In this document: piece by piece, positions 17,516 to 26,619 of the stretch | Numbering within the stretch: the stretch's first letter is position 1 | Layout of the letters: every line of letters begins with the position of its first letter | From: Nocardia miyunensis NBRC 108239 | GTDB lineage: Bacteria > Actinomycetota > Actinomycetes > Mycobacteriales > Mycobacteriaceae | DNA: 54,165 bases | Assembly (NCBI RefSeq): GCF_001613065.1 | Contig: NZ_BDBQ01000105.1 | Location: 1-54,165 of the forward strand | Direction: 5' to 3' | The notes under the pieces: generated by a model | What the model was told of the DNA's origin: nothing | Seen by the model: the letters and a program-made list of their open reading frames with translations, nothing else | The model's database searches: none | Position numbers and translations under genes: made by a program

Positions 17516-18814
17516 GTGGTGAACGACGTCACGTCGACGGACTTTTTCCTGGGGCGCGAGCTCCTCGAGGACCCGTACCCATACTTCGACGCCCTGCGGG
17601 CGCAATGTCCCGTCACCAAGGAGAACCACCACAACGTCTACATGGTGACCGGGTACGACGAGGCGCTCGAGGTGCTCAACGACGCGGAGAAGTTCTCCTC
17701 GTGCACCTCGGTGACCGGGCCGTTTCCGGGATTTCCGGTCCCGCTCGAGGGCGATGACATCAGTGGCCTGATCGAGGAGCACCGCGACTCGCTGCCCTTC
17801 AGTGATCAGCTGCCCACGCTCGACCCGCCGGTGCACACCCAGCACCGCGGCCTGCTCATGCGGCTGATCACGCCCAAGCGGCTCAAGGAGAACGAGCAGG
17901 CGATGTGGGCCATCGCCGACCGGATCCTGGACAGCTACCTCGCCGACGAGTCGGCCTGCTTCATCCGTGATTTCGCCGGGCCGTTCACGCTGTACACGAT
18001 CGCCGATCTGCTGGGCGTGCCGCCGGACGATCAGGAGGACTTCCTCTACACCTTGCAGCGTGATCCGCACCGCAATCAGGGCAACACCATCGGCAGCACC
18101 AAAGGTGATGCCATGACGGAGAATCCGATCGAATTCCTCTACGAGAAGTTCTCTACCTATATCGAGGACCGTCGCCGCGAACCGCGCGGGGACGTGCTGT
18201 CGAGTATGGCCGCCGCACCCTTCGCCGACGGTACCGAGCCGCCGGTGCGCGATGTGGTCGCGGTGGCGTCGAATCTGTTCTCCGCCGGGCAGGAGACCAC
18301 GGTCCGGCTGCTCAGTTCGGCGCTGCGGGTGATCGCCGAACAGCCCGAGGTGCAGCGGCTGCTGCGCGAGGATCGTTCGCGGATCGGCAACTTCCTCGAG
18401 GAGGTGCTGCGCATGGAGAGTCCGGTGAAGGGCGATTTCCGGCTGTCCAAGGTGCCGGTCACCGTGGGCGGGGTCGATCTGCCCGCCGGGACGACGCTGA
18501 TGGTCGTCAACGGCGGAGCCAACCGGGATCCGCGCAAGTTCGCGGATCCCTCGGCCTTCGATCCGCAGCGTTCCAATGCGCGCCAGCACATTTCGTTCGG
18601 GCGCGGCATCCACACCTGCCCGGGTGCGCCGCTGGCGCGGGCGGAATCGCGGGTGGCCATCGAGCGGCTGCTGGATCGCACCACCGACATCCGCATCGAC
18701 GAGAAGGTCCACGGGCCCGCCGATGCGCGCAAGTACACCTATGTGCCGACGTTCGTGCTGCGCGGTCTGACCGAGTTGCACCTGGAATTCGATCTGGCCG
18801 AGAAGGAGTCGTAA
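17516..18814 (+). CDS. cytochrome P450
   Basis: A 432-residue P450 with all hallmark motifs: the I-helix SAGQETT oxygen-activation segment, the E-x-x-R motif in EEVLRME, and the heme loop FGRGIHTCPG with the thiolate ligand at about Cys368. GTG 17516 (or the next codon, GTG 17519) follows GAAGGGAG. It is followed after five bases by a 3Fe-4S ferredoxin, the usual electron donor for such actinobacterial P450s, and then by a ligase. It probably hydroxylates the pathway substrate before CoA activation. The CYP family is not recognisable by eye. Confidence 0.92.
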   Translation: MVNDVTSTDFFLGRELLEDPYPYFDALRAQCPVTKENHHNVYMVTGYDEALEVLNDAEKFSSCTSVTGPFPGFPVPLEGDDISGLIEEHRDSLPFSDQLPTLDPPVHTQHRGLLMRLITPKRLKENEQAMWAIADRILDSYLADESACFIRDFAGPFTLYTIADLLGVPPDDQEDFLYTLQRDPHRNQGNTIGSTKGDAMTENPIEFLYEKFSTYIEDRRREPRGDVLSSMAAAPFADGTEPPVRDVVAVASNLFSAGQETTVRLLSSALRVIAEQPEVQRLLREDRSRIGNFLEEVLRMESPVKGDFRLSKVPVTVGGVDLPAGTTLMVVNGGANRDPRKFADPSAFDPQRSNARQHISFGRGIHTCPGAPLARAESRVAIERLLDRTTDIRIDEKVHGPADARKYTYVPTFVLRGLTELHLEFDLAEKES

Positions 18815-18819
18815 TCCCG

Positions 18820-19005
18820 ATGAAGGTATCCATCGATACGGACCGCTGCCGCGGCCACGGCATCTGCCTGGGCGAGTGTCCGGAGGTGTTCGAGCTCAAC
18901 GATGACGGGTACGCCGAGGCGGGACCGGACGTTCCGCCGGAGTTCGAGAAGGCGGTGCGCAGCGCCGCCTCGGCCTGTCCCGAGCGGGCCATCGTCGTGA
19001 GCTGA
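18820..19005 (+). CDS. 3Fe-4S ferredoxin
   Basis: A 61-residue ferredoxin with Cys at about 10, 16, 20 and 53. The order CRGHGICLGECPEVF then ACPERAI is typical of P450-associated ferredoxins in actinobacteria; the second cluster position is His instead of Cys (C-x-x-H), which favours a 3Fe-4S cluster. It lies directly between the P450 and the acyl-CoA synthetase and should carry electrons to the P450. Confidence 0.92.
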   Translation: MKVSIDTDRCRGHGICLGECPEVFELNDDGYAEAGPDVPPEFEKAVRSAASACPERAIVVS

Positions 19006-19034
19006 TCGCAGTCTCGATCGGAGGGAGCGCGAAG

Positions 19035-20648
19035 ATGCGCGAAACCGGCACATCGTCCGATTCCCCTGCGGCCGAAGGAGATCGGCCGCAGGGCGCGGCG
19101 CCGCTGACGCCCGGCTGGCATGCCGAGCGGACACCGGACCGGCCCGCGATCGTGCTCGCCTCCAGCGCCGAGGTGGTGACGTACGCGCAACTCGAGGAGC
19201 GGTCCGTTCGCTTCGCGCGGGCGCTGCTCGCGCGGGGGGCGAAGGTCGGCGACCATATCGCGATTCTGCTCGAGAACAATCGGGAATTTCTCGAGATCGC
19301 CTGGGCGGCACAGCGTTCCGGGCTGTACTACACCGCGGTGAATCGGCATCTGACCGCCGGTGAGGTGCAGTACATCCTGGACGACTGCGGCGCGACGGCG
19401 CTGGTGACGAGCGAATCGCTGGCCGAGGTGGTCGCGGGTCTGGATCTGTCGCGGATCCCGGTCCGGATCTGCGCGGCCGGGCGGATCGAGGGTTTCGAGG
19501 ACTACGCGCGGGTGCTGGCGGACTCGTCGGCCGAGCCGCTGGGCGCGCAGGAGTGCGAAGGCCGGGAGATGCTCTACTCGTCGGGAACGACGGGGCGGCC
19601 CAAGGGAATTCGCAAACCGCTCCCGGCTACGCCGCTGGGTGATCCCGATGCGCCGCCGGTGCAGATCGCGCGCGGTCTGCTGGTGAGCGGCGCCCGCGAG
19701 GACGCGGTGTATCTCTCGCCCGCGCCGCTGTATCACGGTGCGCCGCTGGTGTTCTCGATGTCCTGGCAGCGGATGGGCGCGATCGTGATCGTCATGGAAC
19801 GCTTCGATCCGCGGCTGTATCTCGAACTGGTCCAGCGGTATCGGGTGACCCACAGCCAACTCGTGCCGACGATGTTCGTGCGGATGTTGCGGCTGCCGCG
19901 CGAGGAACGCGAGAGCTACGACGTCTCCAGCCTGGTGGACGCGGTGCATTCGGCCGCGCCCTGCCCGGTGCCGGTCAAGCGGCAGATGCTGGACTGGTGG
20001 GGGCCGATCATCAGCGAATACTATTCGGGCACAGAGGATGTGGGTAACACCTACATCTCCGCGCCGGAATGGCTCGCGCATCCCGGTTCGGTGGGCAGGC
20101 CCGCGCAGGAATGCCATATCGTCGGCGCGGACGGCGCGGAGGTGCCCGTCGGGCAGGTCGGCGTGGTCTACTTCGCGGGTGGCCGCCAGTTCGAATACCA
20201 TCACGACGCGGCCAAGACGGCGTCGGTCACGCACGAGAAGGGCTGGCGCACCCTCGGAGACATGGGCTACCTCGACCAGGACGGCTACCTGTACCTGACC
20301 GACCGGCAGGCCCACATGATCATCTCCGGCGGGGTGAACATCTACCCGCAGGAGGCGGAGAACATCCTGGCCTCGCACCCCGCCATCGCGGACGTCGCCG
20401 TCATCGGCGTCCCCGATGAGGAAATGGGCGAATCGGTGAAAGCCGTTGTGCAACTGGTCGACTCGTCCGCCGCCACCCCGGCCCTCGCCGCTGAGCTGAT
20501 CGCCTGCTGCCGCGCGGAACTGGCCGCCTACAAATGCCCCCGCACGGTCGACTTCGTCACCGAACTGCCGCGCGACCCCAGCGGCAAGCTCTACAAACGC
20601 AAACTGCGGCAACGCTATTGGGAAGGTCACGACAACCTGGTGCGCTGA
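19035..20648 (+). CDS. acyl-CoA synthetase (AMP-binding)
   Basis: A 537-residue ANL ligase: MLYSSGTTGRPKGIRKP (ATP loop), YYSGTEDVG, LGDMGYLDQDGYLYLTDR, HMIISGGVNIYPQE and the C-terminal Lys of DPSGKLYKR. The GIRKP extension after the ATP loop and the FEYHHDAAKT segment are shared with a subgroup often linked to steroid and other polycyclic catabolism, which is weak evidence for a bulky substrate. GGAGGGAG precedes ATG 19035. A decayed copy of its last 30 codons follows the stop. Confidence 0.88.
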   Translation: MRETGTSSDSPAAEGDRPQGAAPLTPGWHAERTPDRPAIVLASSAEVVTYAQLEERSVRFARALLARGAKVGDHIAILLENNREFLEIAWAAQRSGLYYTAVNRHLTAGEVQYILDDCGATALVTSESLAEVVAGLDLSRIPVRICAAGRIEGFEDYARVLADSSAEPLGAQECEGREMLYSSGTTGRPKGIRKPLPATPLGDPDAPPVQIARGLLVSGAREDAVYLSPAPLYHGAPLVFSMSWQRMGAIVIVMERFDPRLYLELVQRYRVTHSQLVPTMFVRMLRLPREERESYDVSSLVDAVHSAAPCPVPVKRQMLDWWGPIISEYYSGTEDVGNTYISAPEWLAHPGSVGRPAQECHIVGADGAEVPVGQVGVVYFAGGRQFEYHHDAAKTASVTHEKGWRTLGDMGYLDQDGYLYLTDRQAHMIISGGVNIYPQEAENILASHPAIADVAVIGVPDEEMGESVKAVVQLVDSSAATPALAAELIACCRAELAAYKCPRTVDFVTELPRDPSGKLYKRKLRQRYWEGHDNLVR

Positions 20649-21038
20649 GACCGGTCGCGGCCGAACTGTCCCGTGACTCGGGGGGCGACTGGGCGATTGG
20701 TAGCTACGGCCGCTATCGGAGGGCTTCGGCAACCTGGTGCGTTGAGGTCGGGATGCGGCGCGTTGTCAGGGCGTAACGATCCATGGTCGATGTGCGTTCC
20801 GATAGTTGCCATAGCTCGGCGCTGTAACGCTCCGCGTCCCGTTCCCGCAGGTCGCATCAGATATCGGTGCTTGGCGCAGGCGGCCGGTACATGCTCGTCG
20901 ACAATGGTTGCGGCGGAGCCGATTCGGTGCTTTCGGCCGTGATGATCCGTCGTGTGGTCGGGTTCCGGGCATCGATGGTGGTCGATATGTCGGCTGCGCG
21001 TGGTGTGACGCGTCGACGTGGGCGGCGGTGTGGCGAAG
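20649..21038. repeat. convergent spacer built of decayed ends of both flanking genes
   Basis: There is no supported gene in these 390 bases. Bases 20661-20745 repeat the ligase end: CCGAACTG-CCCG-GAC (versus 20564-20578), CGCTAT and GGCAACCTGGTGCG-TGA in order, translating to AELSRD..GNLVR-stop against TELPRD..DNLVR-stop. On the minus strand 20971-21038, and more weakly 20891-20940, resemble the end of the enoyl-CoA hydratase gene (CACG-GACGC..GCCGACA and CGCAACCA..CCGGCCG). The minus-strand matches are weaker. Confidence 0.6.
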
Positions 21039-21878
21039 TCAGGATGTGAGTGTTGTGTCGGTGTCGGCCGGGGTGGCGTCCGCGTGCACTTGGTTGCGGC
21101 CGCGGGCGATGACCGCTGCTCGGCGAGCGCCGACATTGCTGAGGCCGGGGCGCCAGGTTTCGGCGAGGATGCCTTCCAGCAGATGAGCCTCGGTGAGAGT
21201 GGCGGTGTCGGCGAGGCGGTTGTAGTGGGCCAGGAGGTGCCGTACCGCATGGGGGTCGTTGCCCGCGATATCGGTGGCGAGGCGGTGTGTGAAGGGGAGT
21301 AGGTCCTCATGTGGCACAACGTGATTCACCAGGCCCAGGCGGAGTGCCTCGGCGGCGGTGAGGAAGTTGCCGGTGAGGGAGAGTTCGATGGCCTTGCGGG
21401 TGCCGACCGTCGCGGCGAGCAGGACGGTGGCGCCTGCGCCGGGCATGACGCCGACGCGGGCGTGAGTGTCGGCGAACCGGGCGCGGTCCGACGCGATCAG
21501 GAAGGTGCACTGCAGGGCCACCTCGAGGCCGCCGGTGACCGCCGCGCCGTTGATCGCGCCGATGACGGGTTTGGCGATCGGCGGCAGGAATCGGAACAGG
21601 CCGTTGGTGTCGCGTCCGGGGCCCTCGCCGGGTGCGCGCAGGGGTGACATGGTGCCGCTCGCGGCCTCGACGAGGTCCACGCCCGCGCAGAACACCGGAT
21701 CCGCGCCGGTCAGCACGACGACGTCGATTCCGGGATCGTTCCCGGCCGCGGTGACCGCATCCCACAGTGCGTCCATCAGCGCGCGGCTCAGGGCATTTCG
21801 CGCCTCGGGGCGATCGAGCGTGAGGGTCGCGACACGATCCGCGGTCGCGACGCGGACCAGTGACTCGGCATCGGTCAC
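21039..21878 (-). CDS. enoyl-CoA hydratase/isomerase family
   Basis: A 279-residue crotonase: TLDRPEARNALS, the oxyanion loop VFCAGVDL, IGAINGAAVTGGLEVAL and FADTHARVGVMPGAG. The last segment carries the Gly-rich turn but not the usual Glu pair of classical hydratases, so the reaction is uncertain. GTG 21878 is chosen because of GGAGGTG upstream; the frame opens earlier without support. It is divergent from the F420 oxidoreductase at 22033. Confidence 0.87.
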   Translation of the reverse strand: MTDAESLVRVATADRVATLTLDRPEARNALSRALMDALWDAVTAAGNDPGIDVVVLTGADPVFCAGVDLVEAASGTMSPLRAPGEGPGRDTNGLFRFLPPIAKPVIGAINGAAVTGGLEVALQCTFLIASDRARFADTHARVGVMPGAGATVLLAATVGTRKAIELSLTGNFLTAAEALRLGLVNHVVPHEDLLPFTHRLATDIAGNDPHAVRHLLAHYNRLADTATLTEAHLLEGILAETWRPGLSNVGARRAAVIARGRNQVHADATPADTDTTLTS

Positions 21879-21959
21879 GGGGCACCTCCGATCGTTGCGG
21901 TGGCGGTCCCTGCGGGGCCTATCGTCCACACCGCTGTGAATATATGATTCTCTTAATGA

Positions 21960-21974
21960 GAGAGTATAGTTTCC
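21960..21974. promoter_or_regulatory. operator-like palindrome (GAGAAT-N3-ATTCTC family, site 3)
   Basis: GAGAGT-ATA-GTTTCC is a degenerate member of the motif; its left half and the preceding TTAATGAGA are almost the same as at site 2. A second overlapping symmetry, TCTCT-taatg-AGAGA, covers 21949-21963. It lies between the hydratase (start 21878) and F420 oxidoreductase (start 22033) genes. Confidence 0.45.
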
Positions 21975-22032
21975 ACTCTGCTGAGGTGTCGGTATCCGGC
22001 ATGAGATCGTGCGTGCGCCGGAGGTTTTCGCG

Positions 22033-23076
22033 ATGAAGGTCGACGCGACCATCGCGGGGCTGAGCGTGGCCTCCGCCCGTGCGCGCGAGCTCGAGGCCGA
22101 CGGATTCGACGGTCTGTGGGCCGGGGAGATGAATCAGGATCCGTTCCTGGCGCTGGCCGTGGCCACCGAGGCCACCGAACGCATCCGGCTGGGCACCTCG
22201 ATCGCGGTGGCCTTCGCCCGCTCGCCCATGACGCTGGCCTACACCGCCGACGATCTGCAGCGGCATTCGGGCGGTCGGCTCACCCTCGGACTGGGTTCTC
22301 AGGTCCGGGCGCATGTCGTGCGCCGGTTCGCGATGCCGTGGGGTCGGCCCGCCGCGCAGATGCGTGAATACGTGCTGGCGCTGCGTGCGATCTGGTCCCG
22401 CTGGCACGAGGACGTCCCGCTGGCCTTCGAGGGCGAGTTCTACCGGCACACCCTCATGCCGCCTGACTTCGTCCCGCCGTCACACGATTTCGGCCCGCCC
22501 CCGGTTCTGCTGGCCGGGGTGGGCGAGGCGATGACGCGGGTCGCCGGCGAGGTCGCCGACGGCTTCCTGTGCCACGGCTTCACCACCGCCCGCTGGCTGC
22601 GCGAACGCACCGTCCCCGCACTGCGCGAGGGCCGGGCGCGCGCCGGTGCGACCATGGCCGGATTCGACATGGTCGCAACACCTTTCGTCATCACCGGCGC
22701 CGAATCGCAGATCGCCGCCGCGATACCCGCACTCCGGCAACGCATCGCGTTCTACGCCTCGACCCCCGCCTACCGCGGCATCTTCGAACTGCACGGCTGG
22801 GCGGAGACCCGCGAGCGCCTGACCGCCCTGTCCAAGGCGGGCGACTGGGACGAGATGCCGCCCCTGATCACCGACGAGATGCTCGACGCCTTCGCTGTCA
22901 TCGCCCCGCCCGACGAGCTCCCGTCCCGCATCGCCGACCGCTTCGGCGGCCTGCTGACCCGCCTGTCGCTGCCCCTCCCGCCGAGCATCGACCGCGATCA
23001 GGCCGCCGACCTCGCCCGTCGGATCCGGGATACGTGCCGGGCACGGGAAGTGAATTCCGCGGCCACCCGGAGCTGA
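22033..23076 (+). CDS. LLM-class F420-dependent oxidoreductase
   Basis: A 347-residue luciferase-fold oxidoreductase: ELEADGFDGLWAGEM, TERIRLGTSIAVAFARSPM, HSGGRLTLGLGSQ, then PPVLLAGVGEAMTRVAGEVADGF. This matches the mycobacterial F420-dependent subgroup with a long insertion before the C-terminal helix. ATG 22033 is preferred over GTG 22009 because CCGGAGG lies nine bases upstream. A decayed copy of its last 50 codons lies at about 23318-23463, with a foreign gene fragment in between. Confidence 0.88.
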   Translation: MKVDATIAGLSVASARARELEADGFDGLWAGEMNQDPFLALAVATEATERIRLGTSIAVAFARSPMTLAYTADDLQRHSGGRLTLGLGSQVRAHVVRRFAMPWGRPAAQMREYVLALRAIWSRWHEDVPLAFEGEFYRHTLMPPDFVPPSHDFGPPPVLLAGVGEAMTRVAGEVADGFLCHGFTTARWLRERTVPALREGRARAGATMAGFDMVATPFVITGAESQIAAAIPALRQRIAFYASTPAYRGIFELHGWAETRERLTALSKAGDWDEMPPLITDEMLDAFAVIAPPDELPSRIADRFGGLLTRLSLPLPPSIDRDQAADLARRIRDTCRAREVNSAATRS

Positions 23077-23094
23077 ATCTGCGGTGTCTCGGAC

Positions 23095-23244
23095 CATGCC
23101 CCAGTGGGGCTGCCCGGGCTCGACGCCACAACGGTGAGGTCTCCAGAGTTCGATCCGCATGGCGATTTCCTCGGGCAGCTGCTCCAGCTCTTCCCAAGTC
23201 ATGTATTCCGGGAGGTCAGGGCGCTCGACACCTGGCATGGACAT
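23095..23244 (-). pseudogene. fragment of a Uma2-family (DUF820) endonuclease-like gene
   Basis: Read on the minus strand from ATG 23244, about 35 residues (LPEYMTWEELEQLPEEIAMRIELW) match the typical N-terminus of actinobacterial Uma2 proteins. After that the frame breaks: a continuation resembling the next Uma2 segment (LWRRARAA) appears in another frame, then similarity ends near 23095, at the F420 oxidoreductase gene. The nuclease core is absent, so this is a relic. Confidence 0.5.
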
Positions 23245-23317
23245 GCGCCCATGGTACGGAGAAGGTCCTGCGGGCATAGCCTCCGTTGTTCATCTACCGG
23301 CGGAGTCTCCGAGTCCG

Positions 23318-23463
23318 GGTAGCCGGGGAAACAGCCCGGCGGCGTGCTTGCGCGTTTGTCGCTGACCCTGCCGCCGAACATCGACCGGGACCAGGCCGCC
23401 GACCTCGCTCACCGGATCCGTGCGGAATGCACGTCCCCAGAGACCGGATCCGGATTCCACTGA
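23318..23463 (+). repeat. decayed copy of the 3' end of the F420 oxidoreductase gene
   Basis: The copy matches 22925-23076. Shared blocks in order are TGTCGCTG, CTCCCGCCGA/CTGCCGCCGA, CATCGACCG, CAGGCCGCCGACCTCGC and CGGATCCG, ending in TGA 23461-23463. Translated, both read LSL-LPP-IDRDQAADLA-RIR. The remaining part of 23077-23472 holds only the Uma2 relic. The copy runs up to ten bases before the stop of the convergent sensor kinase. Confidence 0.75.
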
Positions 23464-23472
23464 GCTGCGGCC

Positions 23473-25764
23473 CTACCGGCCGTCGGTATTCGGTGGGAGT
23501 CGGTTCGGCGGGGCCGCGCGGCGGCCCTGGCGGGTGCCGTTCTCGATGGTCGACATGAGGTCTCGGGCTTGTTCGGCGGTGCGGTTCGGGCGTGGGGCTG
23601 GTGGCTCGGTACCCGGGGTGTCGGCCGCTAGTTCGGGGGCGAGGCTGGCCTGGCGGCGGCGTTTGGGGAGTGCGGGTTTGGCCTGGCGGGGCGGGGCGTG
23701 GTGGGTCTGTGTGGGGGCGGGCATGTGGGGGGCGGCGCCGACCGGGACCGCTACGGGTTCGGGCGGGGGTGAAATGCGGTGCGGGGCATTCTCGTCGGTG
23801 ATCGGCTCGATGCTGACGCAGGAGTTCGGGATGAGGACGATGGCCCGGACGCCGCCGTAATCGGATTCGGCCAGGCGTACCGAGATGCCGTGGCGCGCGC
23901 CGAGCAGCGCGACGACGAACAGTCCGAGCCGGGAATCGGCCGACAGCGTGGCGACCGCGAAATCCGGTGGGCGGGCGAGCATCTCGTTGGTGCGGCGGAT
24001 GTCCTCGGGGCTCATGCCCATACCCTGATCGCCGACCTCCACCGCCACGCCGCGTCCGACCACCGTGCCGGTGACGTCCACGCGGGATTCCGGCGGCGAG
24101 AACGAGGTGGCGTTGTCGACCAGTTCGGCCAGCAGGTGGATCAGGTCGCCGACGACATTGCCCAGGATGTACGCCTGCGGCATCCGGCTGGTGTGCACCC
24201 GGGCGTAATCCATGGTCTCACCGACCGCGCTGCGGACCAGTTCCATCAGCGGCACCGGTTTGCGCCACTGGCGGCCGGGCCGCCCGCCGCCGAGGATGAG
24301 CAGATTCTCGGCATTGCGGCGCTCGCGGGTGGCAAGGTGATCGAGCCGGAAGTACACGTCCAGAACCGCCGGATTCTCTTCTCCCCGTTCGGCTTCGTCC
24401 AGGATCTCCAGCTGCCGGTGCACCACGAGCTGGCTGCGGTGCGCGATATTGAGGAAGACCGCGCGCACGCCCTCGCGGGTGCGCGCCTCGGTGACCGCCG
24501 CGTCCACGGCGGCGGTGTGCGCCTGATTGAAAGCCTGTGCCACAGCGCCGATCTCGTCGCGCCCGAAGTCCAGCTGCGCGGCACGCTCCTCGGCGGAGAC
24601 GTTCTCACCGGCCCCGAGCCTGCGCATGGTCTCGGGTAGCGCGATCTCGGCGAGGGCGAGGGTCTCGGTCCGCAAGCGCTGGAGGCGTCCGATGATCCGG
24701 TTGGCCAGCAGGAGTGAGAGCGCGAATCCCAGCAACGCCAGGGCCGCCGTGCCGATCCCGACGATCAGTGAATTGTGTGCGTTGCGGCTGCCCGATACGG
24801 CGGACTGTCGCTGCGCCTGCGCGTCATGGTCGACCCACAGCGACGTCATCTGGCCCTCGACGGTGTCGGCGGTGCGCAGCCAGTCGGTGAGGTTCGTCGG
24901 CAGCACCGTGGTGTTACCGGATTTCGCGGATGTCGCGGGGCGCAGGATGGCGTCTTCCATGGCGCTGAGCTGACGCCAGTCCGGGGAGGCGATCAGATCG
25001 GCGATCCGCTTCCCGGTGGCCGGATCGGTCTGTGTGTATCCGGCCTGGACCTTGGTCAATTGCGTGTGGTACCAACCGACCTGGTTGCGGTAGTCGGTGG
25101 TCAGGGTCGGTGGTAGGCCACCTGTCCCGGCCAGCGCGGTCAGGGAGATGGACCGGGACATGGCCTCCATGACCCCGAGTAGATCGGAGGCATGGGTGAG
25201 CTGGATGACCGAGGCGACATCCGGTGCGGATTGCTCGATCGTGTACTTGCCCTGGTCCTCGCCGTCGAGCAGGTGGCAGTAGAAGGTGTAGATGTCGGCG
25301 ATCGGAGCGGTGCGCGCGTCGATTGCCTTGCGCAGCAACGGAAGCTGTGTTTTGAGCGCGTCGAATGCGTGCAGGGCCGCATCGACCGAGGTGCCCTGGG
25401 TCCGGGCGTACTGGACCTCGACCGGGATGATCCCGTCCAACGCACCGTCGAACTGAGTGCGGGCGGTCTGCAATGCGTCGGGATCGATCTGCTGCCCGGC
25501 CAGATGCCACAGCGACAGCAGCCGTTCCCGTTCCACGGACAGAATCAGATTCCGGGCCGGGGCCTGGTTCGCCTGCAGGTCCTTGGCGAAGCTCTCGGCG
25601 CGATGTCCGGTGATCACCAGATAGATCGCGCCGGTGATGCCGATGGCGAGCAGGACGAGGCTGGGAACGAGTGCGACGGCGAGGATCTTGCTGCGGATCC
25701 CGGCGAATCTAGCGGGTAGCACCGAGCCAATATAACGGAAAAGCATAGAACTTAACTCGCTCAA
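23473..25764 (-). CDS. NIT-domain sensor histidine kinase, orphan CvnA-like
   Basis: A 763-residue membrane sensor. The first transmembrane helix spans about 27-50, an extracytoplasmic NIT (nitrate/nitrite-sensing-like) domain about 55-330, the second helix about 335-358, followed by HAMP and a helical segment with FRLDHLATRERRNAENLL. The ATPase domain has ELVDNATSFSPP, GDQGMGMS and RLGLFVV. The C-terminal 110 residues are Pro/Ala-rich. This is the layout of CvnA kinases of actinobacterial conservons, but the usual roadblock, DUF742 and GTPase partners are absent; metabolic genes lie upstream at 18 bases. Confidence 0.88.
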   Translation of the reverse strand: MSELSSMLFRYIGSVLPARFAGIRSKILAVALVPSLVLLAIGITGAIYLVITGHRAESFAKDLQANQAPARNLILSVERERLLSLWHLAGQQIDPDALQTARTQFDGALDGIIPVEVQYARTQGTSVDAALHAFDALKTQLPLLRKAIDARTAPIADIYTFYCHLLDGEDQGKYTIEQSAPDVASVIQLTHASDLLGVMEAMSRSISLTALAGTGGLPPTLTTDYRNQVGWYHTQLTKVQAGYTQTDPATGKRIADLIASPDWRQLSAMEDAILRPATSAKSGNTTVLPTNLTDWLRTADTVEGQMTSLWVDHDAQAQRQSAVSGSRNAHNSLIVGIGTAALALLGFALSLLLANRIIGRLQRLRTETLALAEIALPETMRRLGAGENVSAEERAAQLDFGRDEIGAVAQAFNQAHTAAVDAAVTEARTREGVRAVFLNIAHRSQLVVHRQLEILDEAERGEENPAVLDVYFRLDHLATRERRNAENLLILGGGRPGRQWRKPVPLMELVRSAVGETMDYARVHTSRMPQAYILGNVVGDLIHLLAELVDNATSFSPPESRVDVTGTVVGRGVAVEVGDQGMGMSPEDIRRTNEMLARPPDFAVATLSADSRLGLFVVALLGARHGISVRLAESDYGGVRAIVLIPNSCVSIEPITDENAPHRISPPPEPVAVPVGAAPHMPAPTQTHHAPPRQAKPALPKRRRQASLAPELAADTPGTEPPAPRPNRTAEQARDLMSTIENGTRQGRRAAPPNRLPPNTDGR

Positions 25765-25781
25765 ACAGAGAGAATTCGCAG

Positions 25782-26591
25782 CTAATCGCCGGGATCTCGA
25801 TAATCGGCGGCGTCGATGGCCGTGGCCAGCGGGCCGAGGTCCGCATTCAGCTCGGTGGCGAGGTTCCGAGCTACCGAGACGTCCTTGCGGAGGAATTCAC
25901 CGACCGATTCGGCGAAGGCCGCTACCGACCCCGTGGCCGCGACGCTGCCGAGCGCGCGCCCGGCACTGCTGGCGTGCGGCAGGGCCGACAGCAGCGCGGA
26001 CTCCTCGACGCCGAGTTGTGTTGCCAGCCGGACCGATTCGGCCACCAGCCCGATCTGCGCCGCGAACAGCACGTTGTTGACCAGCTTGACGCGCTGACCC
26101 GAACCCAGCGGGCCAAGGTGCAGGATCGGATCCCCGTAGGCGGCCAGCGCGGGCCGGATCCGTTCCAGCGCAGCGGCGTTCCCGCCGCCGAACAGCGTGA
26201 GCTGCCCGGCGTCGATATCGTGCGGGCCGCCGCTGACCGGTATGTCGAGCACCTCGATGTCATGGGAATCGGCCACCGCGGCAATGTCTTCCACGGTGCG
26301 CGGGCTGCCGGTGGTGTGCACGGCCAGGACCGATCCGGGCGGCATGGTCTCGAGCAGCGGCGTGTCCAGGCAGACCGCCCGCACCTGTTCATCGGTGAAC
26401 ACGCAGACGATGACCGCGTCCGCGTCGGTTCCGGTGGCCGCAGCGAAGGGCACCGCCTGGGCGCCCAGTTCGGCCAGGGCCCTGCGGGTTTCGCCGCTGC
26501 GGCCCAGCGCGCTCACCTGATGTCCGGCCGCCACCAGCCGCCGGACCATGGGTCGTCCCATCCGGCCCGTACCGACGAATCCGATTCGCAT
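25782..26591 (-). CDS. beta-hydroxyacid dehydrogenase (3-hydroxyisobutyrate dehydrogenase-like)
   Basis: A 269-residue NAD(P)-dependent enzyme with GFVGTGRMGRPM (dinucleotide loop), the substrate-binding DIPVSGGP segment and the catalytic Lys in VKLVNNVLFAAQ. It oxidises a 3-hydroxy acid or reduces a semialdehyde. It is a paralogue of the next gene upstream, 28 bases away. The pair suggests two related substrates or a heteromer; nothing in the sequence decides this. Confidence 0.88.
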   Translation of the reverse strand: MRIGFVGTGRMGRPMVRRLVAAGHQVSALGRSGETRRALAELGAQAVPFAAATGTDADAVIVCVFTDEQVRAVCLDTPLLETMPPGSVLAVHTTGSPRTVEDIAAVADSHDIEVLDIPVSGGPHDIDAGQLTLFGGGNAAALERIRPALAAYGDPILHLGPLGSGQRVKLVNNVLFAAQIGLVAESVRLATQLGVEESALLSALPHASSAGRALGSVAATGSVAAFAESVGEFLRKDVSVARNLATELNADLGPLATAIDAADYRDPGD

Positions 26592-26619
26592 CGCGAGTAT
26601 TCCTGTCCGGCAGTCGAAT

